Positions 1 to 11,194 of a DNA stretch of 64,000 nucleotides are shown piece after piece. Both the position numbers and the translations under genes were made by a program. The DNA lies in NCBI RefSeq assembly GCF_013426205.1, contig NC_089422.1:2108001-2172000 (forward strand), given 5' to 3'. The stretch comes from Metarhizium brunneum (lineage: Eukaryota; Ascomycota; Sordariomycetes; Hypocreales; Clavicipitaceae). Below the pieces are notes generated by a model. It had not been told where the DNA came from. It made no database searches and saw only the letters and a list, made by a program, of their open reading frames with translations. Within the stretch, counting starts at the first letter, position 1. Every line of letters begins with the position of its first letter.

Positions 1-265
1 CGTGGGGGTTTGTCTCAGGATCCCACCATCTCGAGATGTCTCGTCAATATCGCTGCATAAATGTCTCTCGCCCTCGTTTACTGGCGGGCTTCGAGACGCA
101 AAGCCAATTGGTAGCATCCAACGTCTTTCATGACATGGCCGGAGGATCATTTTGCCACAATCACCACCTTTTGTAGTCGATAGTCTGACATTTCGACAAC
201 CAAGACTCCCAGAAGGACCATTATCTCAAGGGGAAAAAAATAAAAATAAAAATACTAGAGTTGAA

Positions 266-2023
266 ATGAAAGCAGCAGCTCTTCATCAAGAGCGCCACGT
301 CTGGGGCAAGCGGTGGAGGTCGTCGACAACATTCGGTGTTGTGTGCATTTCGATTTCTCTATTCGCAGGTACGTCACGCCCGCTCTACGCCACGGCTCGC
401 TTCTATTTTCGATGTATTTAGGACGAGACTGTTTTATACTGAGCCTTCCAGAATGAATCATCCACTAACTCTGCACTTTGTGTTGTTCAAACGCTAGAAA
501 GCTTCCTCTACAGCTTCATTATTCCCATCTTGCCTTATATGCTGGAAGAGCGAAATCATGTAGATCCATCGGATATCCAACGGCTTACTTATCAAATCCT
601 GACTCTCTACGGGGTTGTTTCACTCGTGTCTTCCATCTTCATCGGGCAGCTCGCAGACTTGGCCACGACGCGGAAGATGCCACTGGTGGCGGCTTTAGTT
701 GTTGCGATTATCGGAACTTTGGCCGTCGCCGCAGCGACAGATGGTATGCCGCCACGGTCTTCTCATCTTTTTAATAAAATATTCTAATACATGGTTTTCT
801 TATTAGTCTCGGTGATTTACGTTGGCCGAGCGCTTCAATCCATTGGCGCAACAGCAGCATGGATCGTCGGCGTGGCCACCCTACGAGCCTCAGTCGGCGC
901 TGAGCACATGGGCAAGGCGTTTGGGTTCATGTACAGCTGCATAAGTATAGCAGAGCTCTTGGGGCCCGCCATTGCAGGGGTGTTGCTCTCTCTCACCGGC
1001 TACTGGATGGCTTGGGGGAGTGTGTTTGTCGTTGTGACGATGAATATCGCAATGAGGCTCGTCATGATAGAGGGTTCTGACGCCAGCATCGCCCATGAGG
1101 ATTCCGACAACACGGCCCAAGTGCCAGACGAAGAATCGCCCTTGATATTTGGCTCGAACGACCAATCAGATGGTGCATCTGAAGAAGCTTCCATGGAAGA
1201 GCCTGCGGCTACGGCAGCGACCGCATTCTTTAGGGTCGTTCTTACGCAGAGAAGGGTTGTTATTTCTATGTTGTGTTCCATTGTCCATTCTATTATGGTC
1301 GCCAGCTACGGCACCACCATTCCCACCCATGTCAAGTTTGCATTCGGATGGGACAGCTTACCGACTGGTCTGCTGTTTGCGCTCCTGCAGCTTCCCATCA
1401 TTCTTTCCAGCCCTGTCTATGGCTGGCTGAGGGACAGAGTCGGTATAAGAAAGCCCACGGCTTTTGGATTCGCCTCGCTGGCTCCCCTTTTGTGGCTCCT
1501 CGGTGCTGCAGATCAGAAACAGTTTCCGTGGGCTTCTTCCGAGGCTTCTGCCAAATTCACATATGTGGCAGCAGTTGTCGGCATAGGATGTGTCATGAAT
1601 CTGACAAGCACTGTCAGCGCCTTTGAGATTACCTGTAAGTAGAACGTCATACCATGGCCTTCATGATAACAGACTAGCATAGGCTGACCCGGGCTACTCG
1701 GAAACATGCAGGCGTTGTGGACGAATTTGAGTCCAAGCAGCCTGGCATATTCGGGCCTGGCGGGGGCTATTCGAGATGCTACTCGCTTTCCAATCTGGCC
1801 TTTGCGGCAGGTTTGCTGCTTGGGCCTCTCCTGTCCGGGGCCTTGGCCGATTCTGTGGGTTACTATCTTATGAATACGATTTTGGGCAAGTAATTACCTC
1901 TATTTATCGATACCCCATTTTCTGACAGAGTCAGCTTGCCTTTGTGTCGGCATGTCCTTTTTGGCATATACCCTCTTAGGAGACAAATCCACCGTCGTGA
2001 GTGAGGCCAATAGCGGTGAATAG
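266..2023 (+). CDS. MFS transporter, DHA1 (drug:H+ antiporter / vesicular amine-like) family
   Basis: Proton-coupled plasma- or vesicle-membrane exporter of small molecules. Five exons join in frame: 266-368, 498-743, 807-1634, 1712-1885 and 1929-2023, giving 481 aa. Twelve hydrophobic segments fit the family. Motif A-like loops are seen after TM2 (GQLADLATTRK) and after TM8 (GWLRDRVGIRKP), and a long acidic cytosolic loop separates the halves (about residues 205-250). The start at 266 is chosen because the open frame upstream encodes no membrane segment. The last intron only restores the final TM helix if it uses a GC donor (GCAAGT at 1886) with the acceptor at 1927-1928; the nearby GT at 1890 breaks the frame. 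It is followed on the same strand by an MpaB-like oxygenase. Such pairs occur in secondary-metabolite or detoxification loci, but the substrate is unknown. Confidence 0.85.
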
Positions 2024-2925
2024 TTGCGCGGATTGCATGGCATCCTTGACATCTAGCCGATACTTGGTAATATCGACAACAGCCCCAAATCCATCAACGA
2101 CAACTAATATCTATCGACAACTACCAATATATATTACATCTCTTTTCCGGAATACCTTCTTTTTGCATCTCAAGACTTGTCATGAGAACCTCCCATGCTG
2201 AGCTTCACATGCCACCCTGTAGGTGCAGTCTGCGATACTCTACACTTCACCTAGTTATGAGACTGAGAGGGGCGGCTGCCTCGGGAAGATTTCGCAATAG
2301 TCAAAAGGAGGCGCATTTCTAGTGTTAACTCGCAACAAACTCTGTGAAAAAGAATAATCCTAGACTGTCGCCAGACATCAGAGCGCAGAATGCATAAGTA
2401 AAGATGCAAAACATGTGATTCTGTGATCCCCACTCCATTCCCCGGACCCCTCGTGTTCGTATTCGCATTGCCATGAGGACTCTCTGCCAATCATCCGCAT
2501 CCATTCTGTCAACCTACTATTGAATCTACCAGGTCTCCCCAGAGGCTCGGACCCGATTGATTTCTATGCAAATGGCAGATGTTTCGCATTCGTTTTCATT
2601 TGAACCGCTCTGATGGGAAGTCTACAAGACCCCTCATTTTGTTCCGATGCTGTCGACTCGCCATGCCGAGGCTTTGTAACGTCCGACGATGCATATGGCG
2701 TTTCGTCTTTCTCGATTACTACTACCGTGGGAGGCAGATTAGGTAAAATTTTGTCCCAGGCCGGCCTCTATTGAGGACTTTGCCTTGGTAAATAATATGG
2801 GTGAATGGAGACTGAAAATGTCACCGAAGCTCCGTTCCAAAGGACCTATAAATTCTACCACCACATACGGGACAAAGTAATACCATCAGTCATGAAGCAA
2901 ATAAACCTTGGAAAAACGTACCATC
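2024..2925. other. intergenic, no gene seen
   Basis: No frame here shows a recognisable domain or a spliceable gene. It should hold the 3' end of the MFS gene and the promoter of the MpaB-like gene. The small open frame at 2805-2993 is in a different frame from the gene that follows and looks like chance. Confidence 0.5.
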
Positions 2926-4441
2926 ATGACTCTTTGGAGAACCATGTTTGTCGAGTTTTTGAGCAGTTGCGCTACACTATGGGCACTGCTTAACAAGCTG
3001 TCATGGCCAGCCATCTTCCTGATAACACTTATACTTTACGTCTTGACATGCTCCCTTTTGCGGTTCAGGAGCCTTCGATCTATGAAATCCCGATTCAACT
3101 TTCCTGATAGGGCGTCCTTGGCTCGGATGACCGGTTCAGAAGCGCAAGCAATCATCGAACATGCTTATACCTACGAGTTCCCTTTATTCTTTGGCCTCTC
3201 ATTGGCATATGCGCAGATGAAGGTAAGAAGAAACATTAGTCGTGTATACTTGACTCTCTGACTGTTTTAGACGTATGCCATTCAAAACATTGCAAAACTT
3301 CTAGCCGCGACAGGTAATCTTTCCAAACAGAGCAAAGTGTCCAAGAGGTAAGCCGGAGTGACAAACCCGCCTTTGCGAGACTTAAGCCCTAACGCCGCCT
3401 CAGGTTCGAAGACACGGCACTCATTTTTGCCTGGTAAGTCGAATGGATGTCCTTTTCTCTCCCCCAGACAAACATATGGCGGTACTGATGCCTCTAGTTT
3501 TATGCTCTTCCCCCCGGATTCCCCCCAGCTTCACGGCGCGGTGGCTCGAATGAACTACCTTCACGGCCCCTACATTCGGTCGGGCAAGATCCAAAACGAA
3601 GATCTATTATACGTCCTGTACGCGGCTATGAGCGAGCCCGTACGATTCATCCGATTGTACGAATGGCGGGAGCTTTCCATGTTCGAGATTGCCGCGCAGG
3701 GTACTCTTTGGAAGACGGTCGGCGACATGATGGGCATCAACTACACCGAGGCCCTTGGCAAAGACAACTGGAAAGACGGACTCGAGTTCATGGAACAAGT
3801 AGAGCAATGGGCGCTACACTACGAGACTGATCGGCTTCGACCGTCGCATCCTAGTCGGCAACTGGCAAACGCCCAGCTCGACCTCCTCACATCCATATTT
3901 CCCAGCTTCATGCGTTCTTTGATGCGGCAAATGGGTCTTGTCATGATGGGTGACAAGATGCGTTGCTCGTTTGGGTACGTCAATGTCACTAGTGAACCAT
4001 GATGCAGCTGTCTGACTTCATGTGGCCAATAGCTTTCCGGAACCAAGCACGGCGATTTCGGCACTTACCCTCACTCTTTTATGGCTGCGGCAAATCATGA
4101 TGCGCTTCTTCATGCCCCCTCGACCGACCAGCCGTCGCTACGTCACGGACCCCGATCCCATAACGGGTCGCATGTACAGCACTCACTATGTCAAGGAGCC
4201 GTGGTATAATCGACCGACTACATGGGCACGCTGGGGTCCCGCGGCATGGGCGACTTGGGCGTTTGGCGGCATGTTGCCTGGTGATGGCGGTCAGGAGATG
4301 AAGCCTGATGGGTTCTTGTTCGAGGATATTGGGCCAAAGGCAAAAATGGGCTTGGGTGCCGAGGAGACGAGGAACATACAGGAGGTTGTTCATGCAGCTG
4401 CCATGGCTTCGGGACGGTGTCCCTTTGCTTTGAAAGAATAG
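2926..4441 (+). CDS. MpaB-like ER-bound oxygenase (DUF2236 / rubber-oxygenase-like fold)
   Basis: Five exons (2926-3222, 3271-3347, 3404-3433, 3498-3974, 4033-4441) sum to 1290 nt, 429 aa. All introns are GT-AG. The N-terminus has one strong membrane anchor (about residues 18-45), then the family pattern: a short R-F-E-D-T motif, ARMNYLHGPY, a long helical segment with EWRELSMFE, and a basic C-terminal part. In mycophenolic acid biosynthesis MpaB is an ER-anchored oxygenase that cleaves a farnesyl side chain; bacterial relatives cleave rubber. The substrate of this copy is not known. The exon 3 microexon (30 nt) is needed to keep the frame. ATG 2926 is the first in-frame methionine before the anchor. 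No terpene or polyketide backbone gene lies in the window, so a biosynthetic role is only a guess. Confidence 0.82.
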
Positions 4442-5386
4442 GAGCGGCGGGCTTTGCCATTTTGGTTATTCAACGTGGAGCAACTTGCGACATTCAACGA
4501 GTTTAAGTTGTAGATGTGGCACTTTAGTTGGATCCTCTGCCCCTAGTATTGAAACTGAAGATCCATATCAAGCTTGAAATGGTGGCTACAAGTTCCTGAA
4601 TAGTGCATGCTAAATTGCGTGCGTCGTTTACACTCGTCCATGTTTCCACCATGTTGTCATAGCAGCAGCTAGTTTCCTAAACTTCAATTCTACACGAGTT
4701 TGGAAACTCTGCGGGCAACGATGCACAAATTCTTCAACTGGGAAATCAAGCGTGGTAAGTCACTACATAAAAAGCAATTGTGAAATATCTCGGCGCCATA
4801 TATCCGTCATCTCAAACACCACAGCGCGACGTTCCGGCCACAAGAAAGAACACCCGAGTTTCAGGATGCATACCCGCACAGAATGTCTAGCGCCGCAGCA
4901 AATCACCTCATGGCAGCATGACCACTTTGATTTGTCCCCGTGCCGCGCCTCAATTTCACCCAAAACACTTGGAGAGCTACCGGGAATGCGCGTGGTCTCT
5001 GGAATGCAGCGCCGAAGGCTGGGAACATGACGTCCAACGACATGGCTAGCCGGCTACCACGAAAAAAAAACTTTTTCAAAGGGGGGAATTCCTCTCGTTG
5101 CAGTGTCTCAGTCAATTAGTGGAGTGGTGACGAATTGCCGCCAAAGTCTGGCCTTCTGATACCATCTCTGCAAGTGGACTGAGACAAGTAGCAAAGAGCT
5201 CCTTATCGTCGTGCTCCGTGGTAGCTCGTAAAACGGTCAGGCAAGACATGCGGAATGGCGAATGACCAGCCTGGATGTCACGGACGAGCCTCCGGGAGGT
5301 TGTTGAAAAGTCCGATATAAACCATTTCCCCCTGGTACTCCTTCTTTTTTGTTTGCAGCCGGTATCCATGAAGTTGCTACAACACT
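4442..5386. other. intergenic, promoter of the downstream MFS gene
   Basis: No coding signal seen. The right end contains a TATA box at 5316 and, at 5281-5294, a CGG-N8-CCG inverted triplet of the type bound by Zn2Cys6 regulators; one such triplet pair can occur by chance. Confidence 0.4.
5316..5321 (+). promoter_or_regulatory. TATA box of MCT-like transporter gene
   Basis: TATAAA lies 66 nt upstream of the ATG at 5387, a normal spacing for a fungal TATA promoter with a short leader. Confidence 0.5.
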
Positions 5387-6842
5387 ATGGACCAACCAAA
5401 GGTCATCGACGATGAAAAGCAGCCCTACGTTGCTCACGACATATTCGTCGCGGGTAATAACACACCGTCGTTATCCTCATACTCGTCCCATCCGTCGTCT
5501 CGCACTGCGTATGACGCTCACAGCCATCATGCCAACGAGCAACATGACTCGACTACGGGCCCGAATTTCGACTTTGACCCTCCTGATGGCGGATGGAGGG
5601 CTTGGTCTCAGGTCCTTGCCGCCAACCTCGCCAATGCTGTATCCTGGGGCTACGCTGCTACATTTGGAGTATACCAGCTGTATTATGTTGACACAATGGG
5701 CCTAGAGGCATCACAGGTATCTTGGATTGGGTCAGTCCAGGTATTTCTTGCATTTATTGTCTGTGGCCCATCCGGCCGCATTGCCGATGCTGGCTACGCC
5801 CACGAGATTATCATTGTGGGCTGCTTCTTCGTTGTGCTGGGCTCTTATATGACGAGCTTTTGCTACGAGTATTGGCAAATCATGCTCGCCCAAGGGGTTT
5901 GCACGGGGATTGGTCTCGGCGTCATTTCTACACCTGCCGTCGCCATCACCAGCTCGTACTTTAGCACACGCAGATCACTGGCGCTGTCCATGTCAGCCAT
6001 GGGAACCTCCGCGGGGGGTGTTGTCTTCCCGGCGATAGTGCAGTACCTGATTCCTCAGGTAGGGTTTAGCTGGGCTACCCGAGTTGGTGCTCTGGTTGCG
6101 CTCATATTTTGTATAGGAGCCTGCGTGCTCCTGAAGCCGTACATCCCGGGGCGGAAATCGGGCCCCTGGGTTGAGTGGGCAGCTTTCAAAGAGATCCCTT
6201 ATGCATTATTTGCCGCTGCAGCGTTTTTGAACTTTTACGGCATGTACTTTGGACTTTTTTATGTGAGCATACCCGTTTCTCTATATGCTCGCGGGCTTCT
6301 GGAGGAAGTTGAACTAATGCGGACCAAAACAGATTAATAGCTTTGCGCGCAACGTCATTGGATTTTCGTCTGTCGAATCTGTAAGCTTGCTGCTGATTAC
6401 GAATTCCATCGGCCTCCCGGTCCGACCGATTATAGGATATGTGGCAAATACGCATGTTGGACCGATTAATGTTTTCATCATGGCCACTGCGTTTGTAGGC
6501 GTCATGCTGTTTATTTGGACGACGATAACTACACGGGCGAGTATGTACGTGTTCAGTGTCTTTTACGGCCTGGCTGTCAGTGCCAATCAAAGCACCTATG
6601 TTCCATCACTGGCGAGTTTGACTCGGGATCCGCAAAAGATGGGGATCCGATTCGGCATGATCGAAACATTATGCGCTTTTTCTACCCTAGCCGGCCCTCC
6701 TACGGCGGGGGCAATCATTGATCGAACGGGCAGTTATGCCTTGGCTCAGATTTGGGGCGGATCAGTAATGCTGGCTGCTGCATTAACTCTGGTGGCGTCG
6801 CGAGTATCTATTACCGGCTGGAAGTGGAAAGTCTTGATATGA
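5387..6842 (+). CDS. MFS monocarboxylate transporter-like protein (SLC16/MCT family)
   Basis: Two exons, 5387-6262 and 6333-6842, join in phase 0 to 461 aa. A hydrophilic N-terminus of about 65 residues leads to the fungal MCT signature DPPDGGWRAW just before TM1. Twelve TM segments follow, with the usual glycine-rich TM4-TM5 region (GVCTGIGLGVI) and a cytosolic loop with GRKSG between the halves. Family members carry carboxylates (yeast Mch-type, riboflavin in MCH5) or are exporters in metabolite clusters, so the substrate cannot be given. It is the third + strand gene in a row after the DHA1 transporter and the MpaB-like oxygenase. The 70 nt intron has donor GTGAGC and acceptor ACAG. Intact. 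Confidence 0.87.
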
Positions 6843-8311
6843 CTGCCGAGGTCGAGGCCAGGGACGGGAAAGACAGGTGCAGAGAAGATGTGTGTACACG
6901 AGTGTCTTTGGACCCAGGTCAACCGAATACGGGGATAGTAGCAAGATTATCCCAATTCTACTTGTAAGAACTAGACTCTACACTTACACTTAGGTTTCCT
7001 TGATTGTATTTTATATTATTATAGTGTATAAGTTATAGAGTATTGCTCAAAATAGCGTTCTAATAGATCTGTCTTGTTGTAACTTTTAGAAAGGCTAAAG
7101 CTATGTGGCTGTCTCACGTATAAAAATGCTTTAGGTGTCACACTGTTGGACGAGGGCTGCGATCAGGTGCGCTAGGGCAGAAGACTCTCACCGACTTCTT
7201 ACATTTAAAGAGCTTTTTGGTCCATTTAACCATTGAGGAAAACCAAACACTGTTATTGGATGAATTGAGTTATTACTCCAAGCGCTCACTCAGACCTTAT
7301 TGCAATAAAGGTGGCAAAGATGACCTGGAGGAGCAGTTGCATGTTGCTATTGTTGCCCTTGATAATGGGGCCAATGCAGGAGATCTAAAATGTGAATGTG
7401 GATTAGGTCTCTTGCTTCGAATCATGCATTGAATTTCTGAACTCGGATAAGAGCTTTTTTCTCGCCTTTATTATCGATTAGGGAAGACTCGGCAAGAAAA
7501 TTCGATTACAGAGTGGCGCTCTTTTCTCGCGGCTTATGCCGATATTCAATATACGGTGCTTAGCACTATTCTCTATTGGAAACTTGTTAGACCAGTTTGC
7601 GGAGGTCACATTATGAGAGCCAGGGGTAGTTAAATTTAATACAACGAAACGGGGACTGTGGAGTTATCGAGGTTGTAGTTCAGTTGCGGGATTGGATGAA
7701 AGAAATGTCAATAGGGATGTCTTGTTCTGCCTCGGTTTTGAGTCGTCCGTATTTTGCGATTGCTTCTGAGTTTGCCCTAATAGCTTCCAGGTCAGTGTGA
7801 CCAATATTACATGGATCGTAAGCTACTCAAGGTGCGTAATATCATGGCGTCTTTGGAGGCCGCAATACAATAGCCCACATTTCCACTTTTGAGAAACCTA
7901 CGGGATCGTATAAACACCAGAGGGCCCAAGAGGGTCAATGTAACCTATAATGGTGTTGAAACATCTTGCCCCCAAAGCTATGAGAAAAGAAACTTACACG
8001 TAGCTGGGCTTGATGTGTATAAGCTCTGAAGTCTCCTGACATCAGTCCAGATCAGTTCGCTCATTCAAGGCAAGCAAAATACTATGTCAAGAGCATGCAA
8101 GAGTTATTTCCCAAGTGGCAATAAAAAATCAATCGTACTACTGCTACCTAGCTTCCTCGTACTAATCCTGAGGGTTAAGCAGTGTTTGCAGTCGCGGAGG
8201 CGCTGGTCATGACGCACGTTGGAACGGTCCAAGCCAAGGATATTGACAATTGCAAGGCGCTTGGGTTTGGCAGCTTATGTAACAAATTATGATGGACCGA
8301 ATTCAACCGAA
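6843..8311. other. AT-rich gene-free tract
   Basis: The tract is visibly AT-richer than its flanks and has only short broken frames (for example 7217-7432, whose start is TTG). I recognise no protein family. It may be an old, mutated transposon or simply 3' flank. No terminal repeats could be defined by eye. Confidence 0.3.
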
Positions 8312-8400
8312 GCCGGCATAGCTTAGTGGTAGAGCGTTGCACTTGTATCCAATATCTCCACGATATGCAAAGGTCGCTTGTTCGAGTCAGGCTGTTGGCA
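8312..8400 (+). tRNA. tRNA-Thr (anticodon TGT) with a 17-nt intron
   Basis: A full cloverleaf can be drawn. The acceptor stem GCCGGCA pairs with TGTTGGC (two G-T pairs). The D arm is GCTTAGTGGTAGAGC, and the anticodon stem TTGCA/TGCAA pairs perfectly. The T arm is GCTTG-TTCGAGT-CAGGC, and the discriminator base is A. The anticodon loop CTTGTAA (anticodon TGT at 8344-8346, reads ACA) is interrupted after base 37 by an intron at 8348-8364, the canonical nuclear tRNA intron site removed by the tRNA splicing endonuclease. Internal Pol III A and B boxes lie in the D and T arms. Confidence 0.9.
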
Positions 8401-8403
8401 TCC

Positions 8404-8428
8404 TTTTTGTACTTTTCGTTTTTTTTTT
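8404..8428 (+). terminator. Pol III terminator of the tRNA gene
   Basis: A run of five T at 8404-8408 begins 4 nt after the tRNA. A longer run of ten T at 8419-8428 can act as back-up. Confidence 0.7.
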
Positions 8429-8982
8429 CTCTCTCCCTTTTACTCATGGATCTTCTACGTCACGGTTCGCACTGTTCTCCCTCTTTTTTTTTTTTGCCCT
8501 GAGGCGTAGCCAAGCCGCAGACTCCCAAGTCTAACCCGACACGCCTCGTCTTATCTGATAAGTGATTCGAACAAACTCTTCTATTTTTTATCCCAGAAAT
8601 AAAGAGGGGCATTACTGAAGCGGGCGTCATAACCTGAATCGACCAATTCTTATCGCGGGTCTCGGGGCACACTGCATGTTTCCGCGTCTACAAAACATTT
8701 ACACCATTGTTCCACCAGCAAAGAGCTACCAACATCAACCGTCATCCATTTTGAGGGTCTCGAAAACGATGCTTTAGTGGTCCATGCTTTTACTTGGTGT
8801 GGTTAAAAAGCTGTCGGTGATAGTTTTCTCGGCGATATAGAGAATTAGAACTCTAGGTTGGGAAGAGATTCCGCTGGAATCCGAAGCAGTGGCAGATGTA
8901 AAATAAATATATCCCATAGTGTCTTCAATCAGTTTGCCGTTGATTCTTTCCCCCGAGGGCTACATCATCACAGCCTTTTATC
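8429..8982. other. intergenic, no gene seen
   Basis: Contains pyrimidine-rich stretches but no recognisable coding sequence. It is the 3' flank of the sulfotransferase-like gene. Confidence 0.4.
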
Positions 8983-10042
8983 TTACGCTTCAGGCCCCAG
9001 CCCGGACGCAGGCCGGTAATTCGTTCCAAAATAGACCAGACTTCCCACTACCGGAACCACCACCGCAGCCAACGTCATCATTGCATTCTGAATCCGGGGC
9101 TTCAACCAGTCACCAACCTTCCTCCTGAAGTTCTCCTGGATGTTAGGACTGGGAAACGGCTGGTCGGGGATGGGGAGATCTAGGAACGCGCAGATTTGTT
9201 CCCAGCCGAGACCATCTTCGAGATGGGAAAACAGGAGCCGATCGGCGGGGAGGACGCTCTTCGCCATTTCGATGCTACAGTCCTGAGGTATGAACCTGGT
9301 GACGAAAAGGCGAGAAAATAGGGCCGCCGTGGGGAAACTCACTAAGAAACATAATTGCGCCGCATGGCCGCCTTGTTGTCCCTATCCCCAGGAACAGTGC
9401 CGTCGGCAATCGCCCCATAAATAACCTTGTTCAAAGTGAGAAATTTGTGCAAATCCCTACTGAAATACTGCAACACATTCAGCGGGAAGTGGTTCATCTT
9501 GGTGATAACCTCGCCGACCGTCTTGTTCACAGAGGTCACCCATTTATCGGGGTCGCGGTCGCTCAAGATGAACTTGATGTTCGGGTCGTCGGCGTAGGCT
9601 TTGAGGAGTCCTGGGCCCAGGAAATACGGAATTTCGACGAGGCACTGTAAAAACAAAATCAGGCCACAGGAAAGGATCATGCAGCAAGAGGACGTAGCTT
9701 CATACATCATATTCAGCCAGCCACTTATCGAAGTCTGGTCTGCTGTACCGCTTAACGCCTGAGGAGGGGCTATATTGCGCCCGGATAGCCTCGGCGAGAA
9801 TCTCCATGTGCAGCACTCCGCCTTGATAAAGACACTCTTTCATGTGGAATGTCTTGTAGCCCAGGATCGTCATGGCCTCGTATACGCTCCGCGTTCCCGT
9901 TCTAACCCGTAAGTCAGCCTCACTCCTCTCCTGCTACTATTTGCCACTAGTGATAAGAGTCATACCTGCTTGCCGTTGCCACAATGACCTTGACCTGCGC
10001 CCTGGTCTTGGGTGGAGGCAGCTTATCAACTGTTCGCGACAT
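8983..10042 (-). CDS. sulfotransferase-like P-loop protein (fungal Sulfotransfer_4 type)
   Basis: Four exons on the minus strand (10042-9966, 9901-9706, 9644-9343, 9274-8983) give 867 nt, 288 aa. The N-terminus has the PAPS-binding-like strand and loop VIVATASRTGTRS, followed by YEAMTILGYKTFHM. Later come LSDRDPDKWVTSVN, which matches the 3'-phosphate-binding segment of the family, and the conserved block RLLFSHLEDGLGWEQIC. A C-terminal hydrophobic segment (MMTLAAVVVPVVGSLVYFG) suggests membrane anchoring. These proteins are common in fungi, often near metabolite genes. Sulfotransfer activity is inferred from fold only. The exon 3/4 junction was chosen because it alone avoids a stop and restores the family sequence YIEMAKSVLPADR. 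Confidence 0.85.
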
Positions 10043-11194
10043 GGCCAAGGCGAACAGCGGTGTTTGTTCCCCAGCCACGAAAGGTTGCCAACGATTGTCA
10101 TTATTGAATGATCAACATGGGGAGATCAGAAGTGGGATTATGCTGCAACTATCTTGAATAAGATCCGATGGCGAATATGACTAATGCTGAATTTATACGC
10201 GAAAGGGGCTACCTACACCGTTGCATTGCAGCAATGCATCGCACAATTCGGCTGCACATCTATTGTACAAACCGTGGCATAATGTTTTATACCGGCGGCT
10301 CGTCGGGGGAACCCGACCATGCGATGATTTCAAATTTCATTGGACCAGGAGGCGCGCGCTAGTAAGCTGACAACTGAGACAGTTCAAAGAGGCGCTGACG
10401 ATTTTGGGCCAAGGGCGCCACGACTGGTGCTTATTTACTGATAACATCAATAAGTTATGTGTCAACGTACTCCAATAAGAGTTGGACCACGCCTGTGCAG
10501 TATAAGCCAAAAACAGTGGTTTATGCTCACGATATCTTCATTGAGGCCGTCCATGGTATCTAGTGCGGAACCAATTCTCAAGAGCTTTTGGAGTGATTTG
10601 AAGCCTAGCAGAGATACTTTGAGACCTTCTGCGGTAGATACAAGAAGGTAAAAAGAACGTATATTGGAAGAAATGTTTAAAAAACATTAAAACATATCCG
10701 GTGTTGACAAGATGATGATCTAGTATAGTAGTGCTACTGTTAGGGCAATATCGTTTGACAACTTGGCCGTGGACTGTAGTTGTATGTCAAATAGGTTTGA
10801 AACCAGCTTCAAATTGAAAGCCTATTTCGCTAAAACGGCCCTGTGCCGTGCAGTGGCTGGACATCAGCCACATCACTTCCAATGCACAGGGCGGAGTTTG
10901 GCCTCGAATTAGGAAGGACAAACAACAAAAGCCAATTGAATCGGTTCCTTTCTTTATTTGCGATAATTCAACAAATATCGACTCTACAGACGCAGCCCTC
11001 CAGGTTGCTGCAAAGGCCCCATCACGTGGAGTGGTGTCAACATCGAAACCGACCGGCGTGGGGAAGTGGGACGGCATGCATGTACGTACATACATACATA
11101 ATTGACTCTATTCATCTGTATTCATCCTGACGCCATTGGTTTTCCCCTTTTTGAGTAATTGCCCCGAGGCTTGAATTTCCCCAAGAGGCCCAAG
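10043..11194. other. intergenic between divergent genes
   Basis: Shared upstream region of the sulfotransferase-like gene (-) and the M20 peptidase (+). No coding signal. A short purine-pyrimidine stretch of repeated ACATACAT lies near 11085-11100. Confidence 0.4.
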
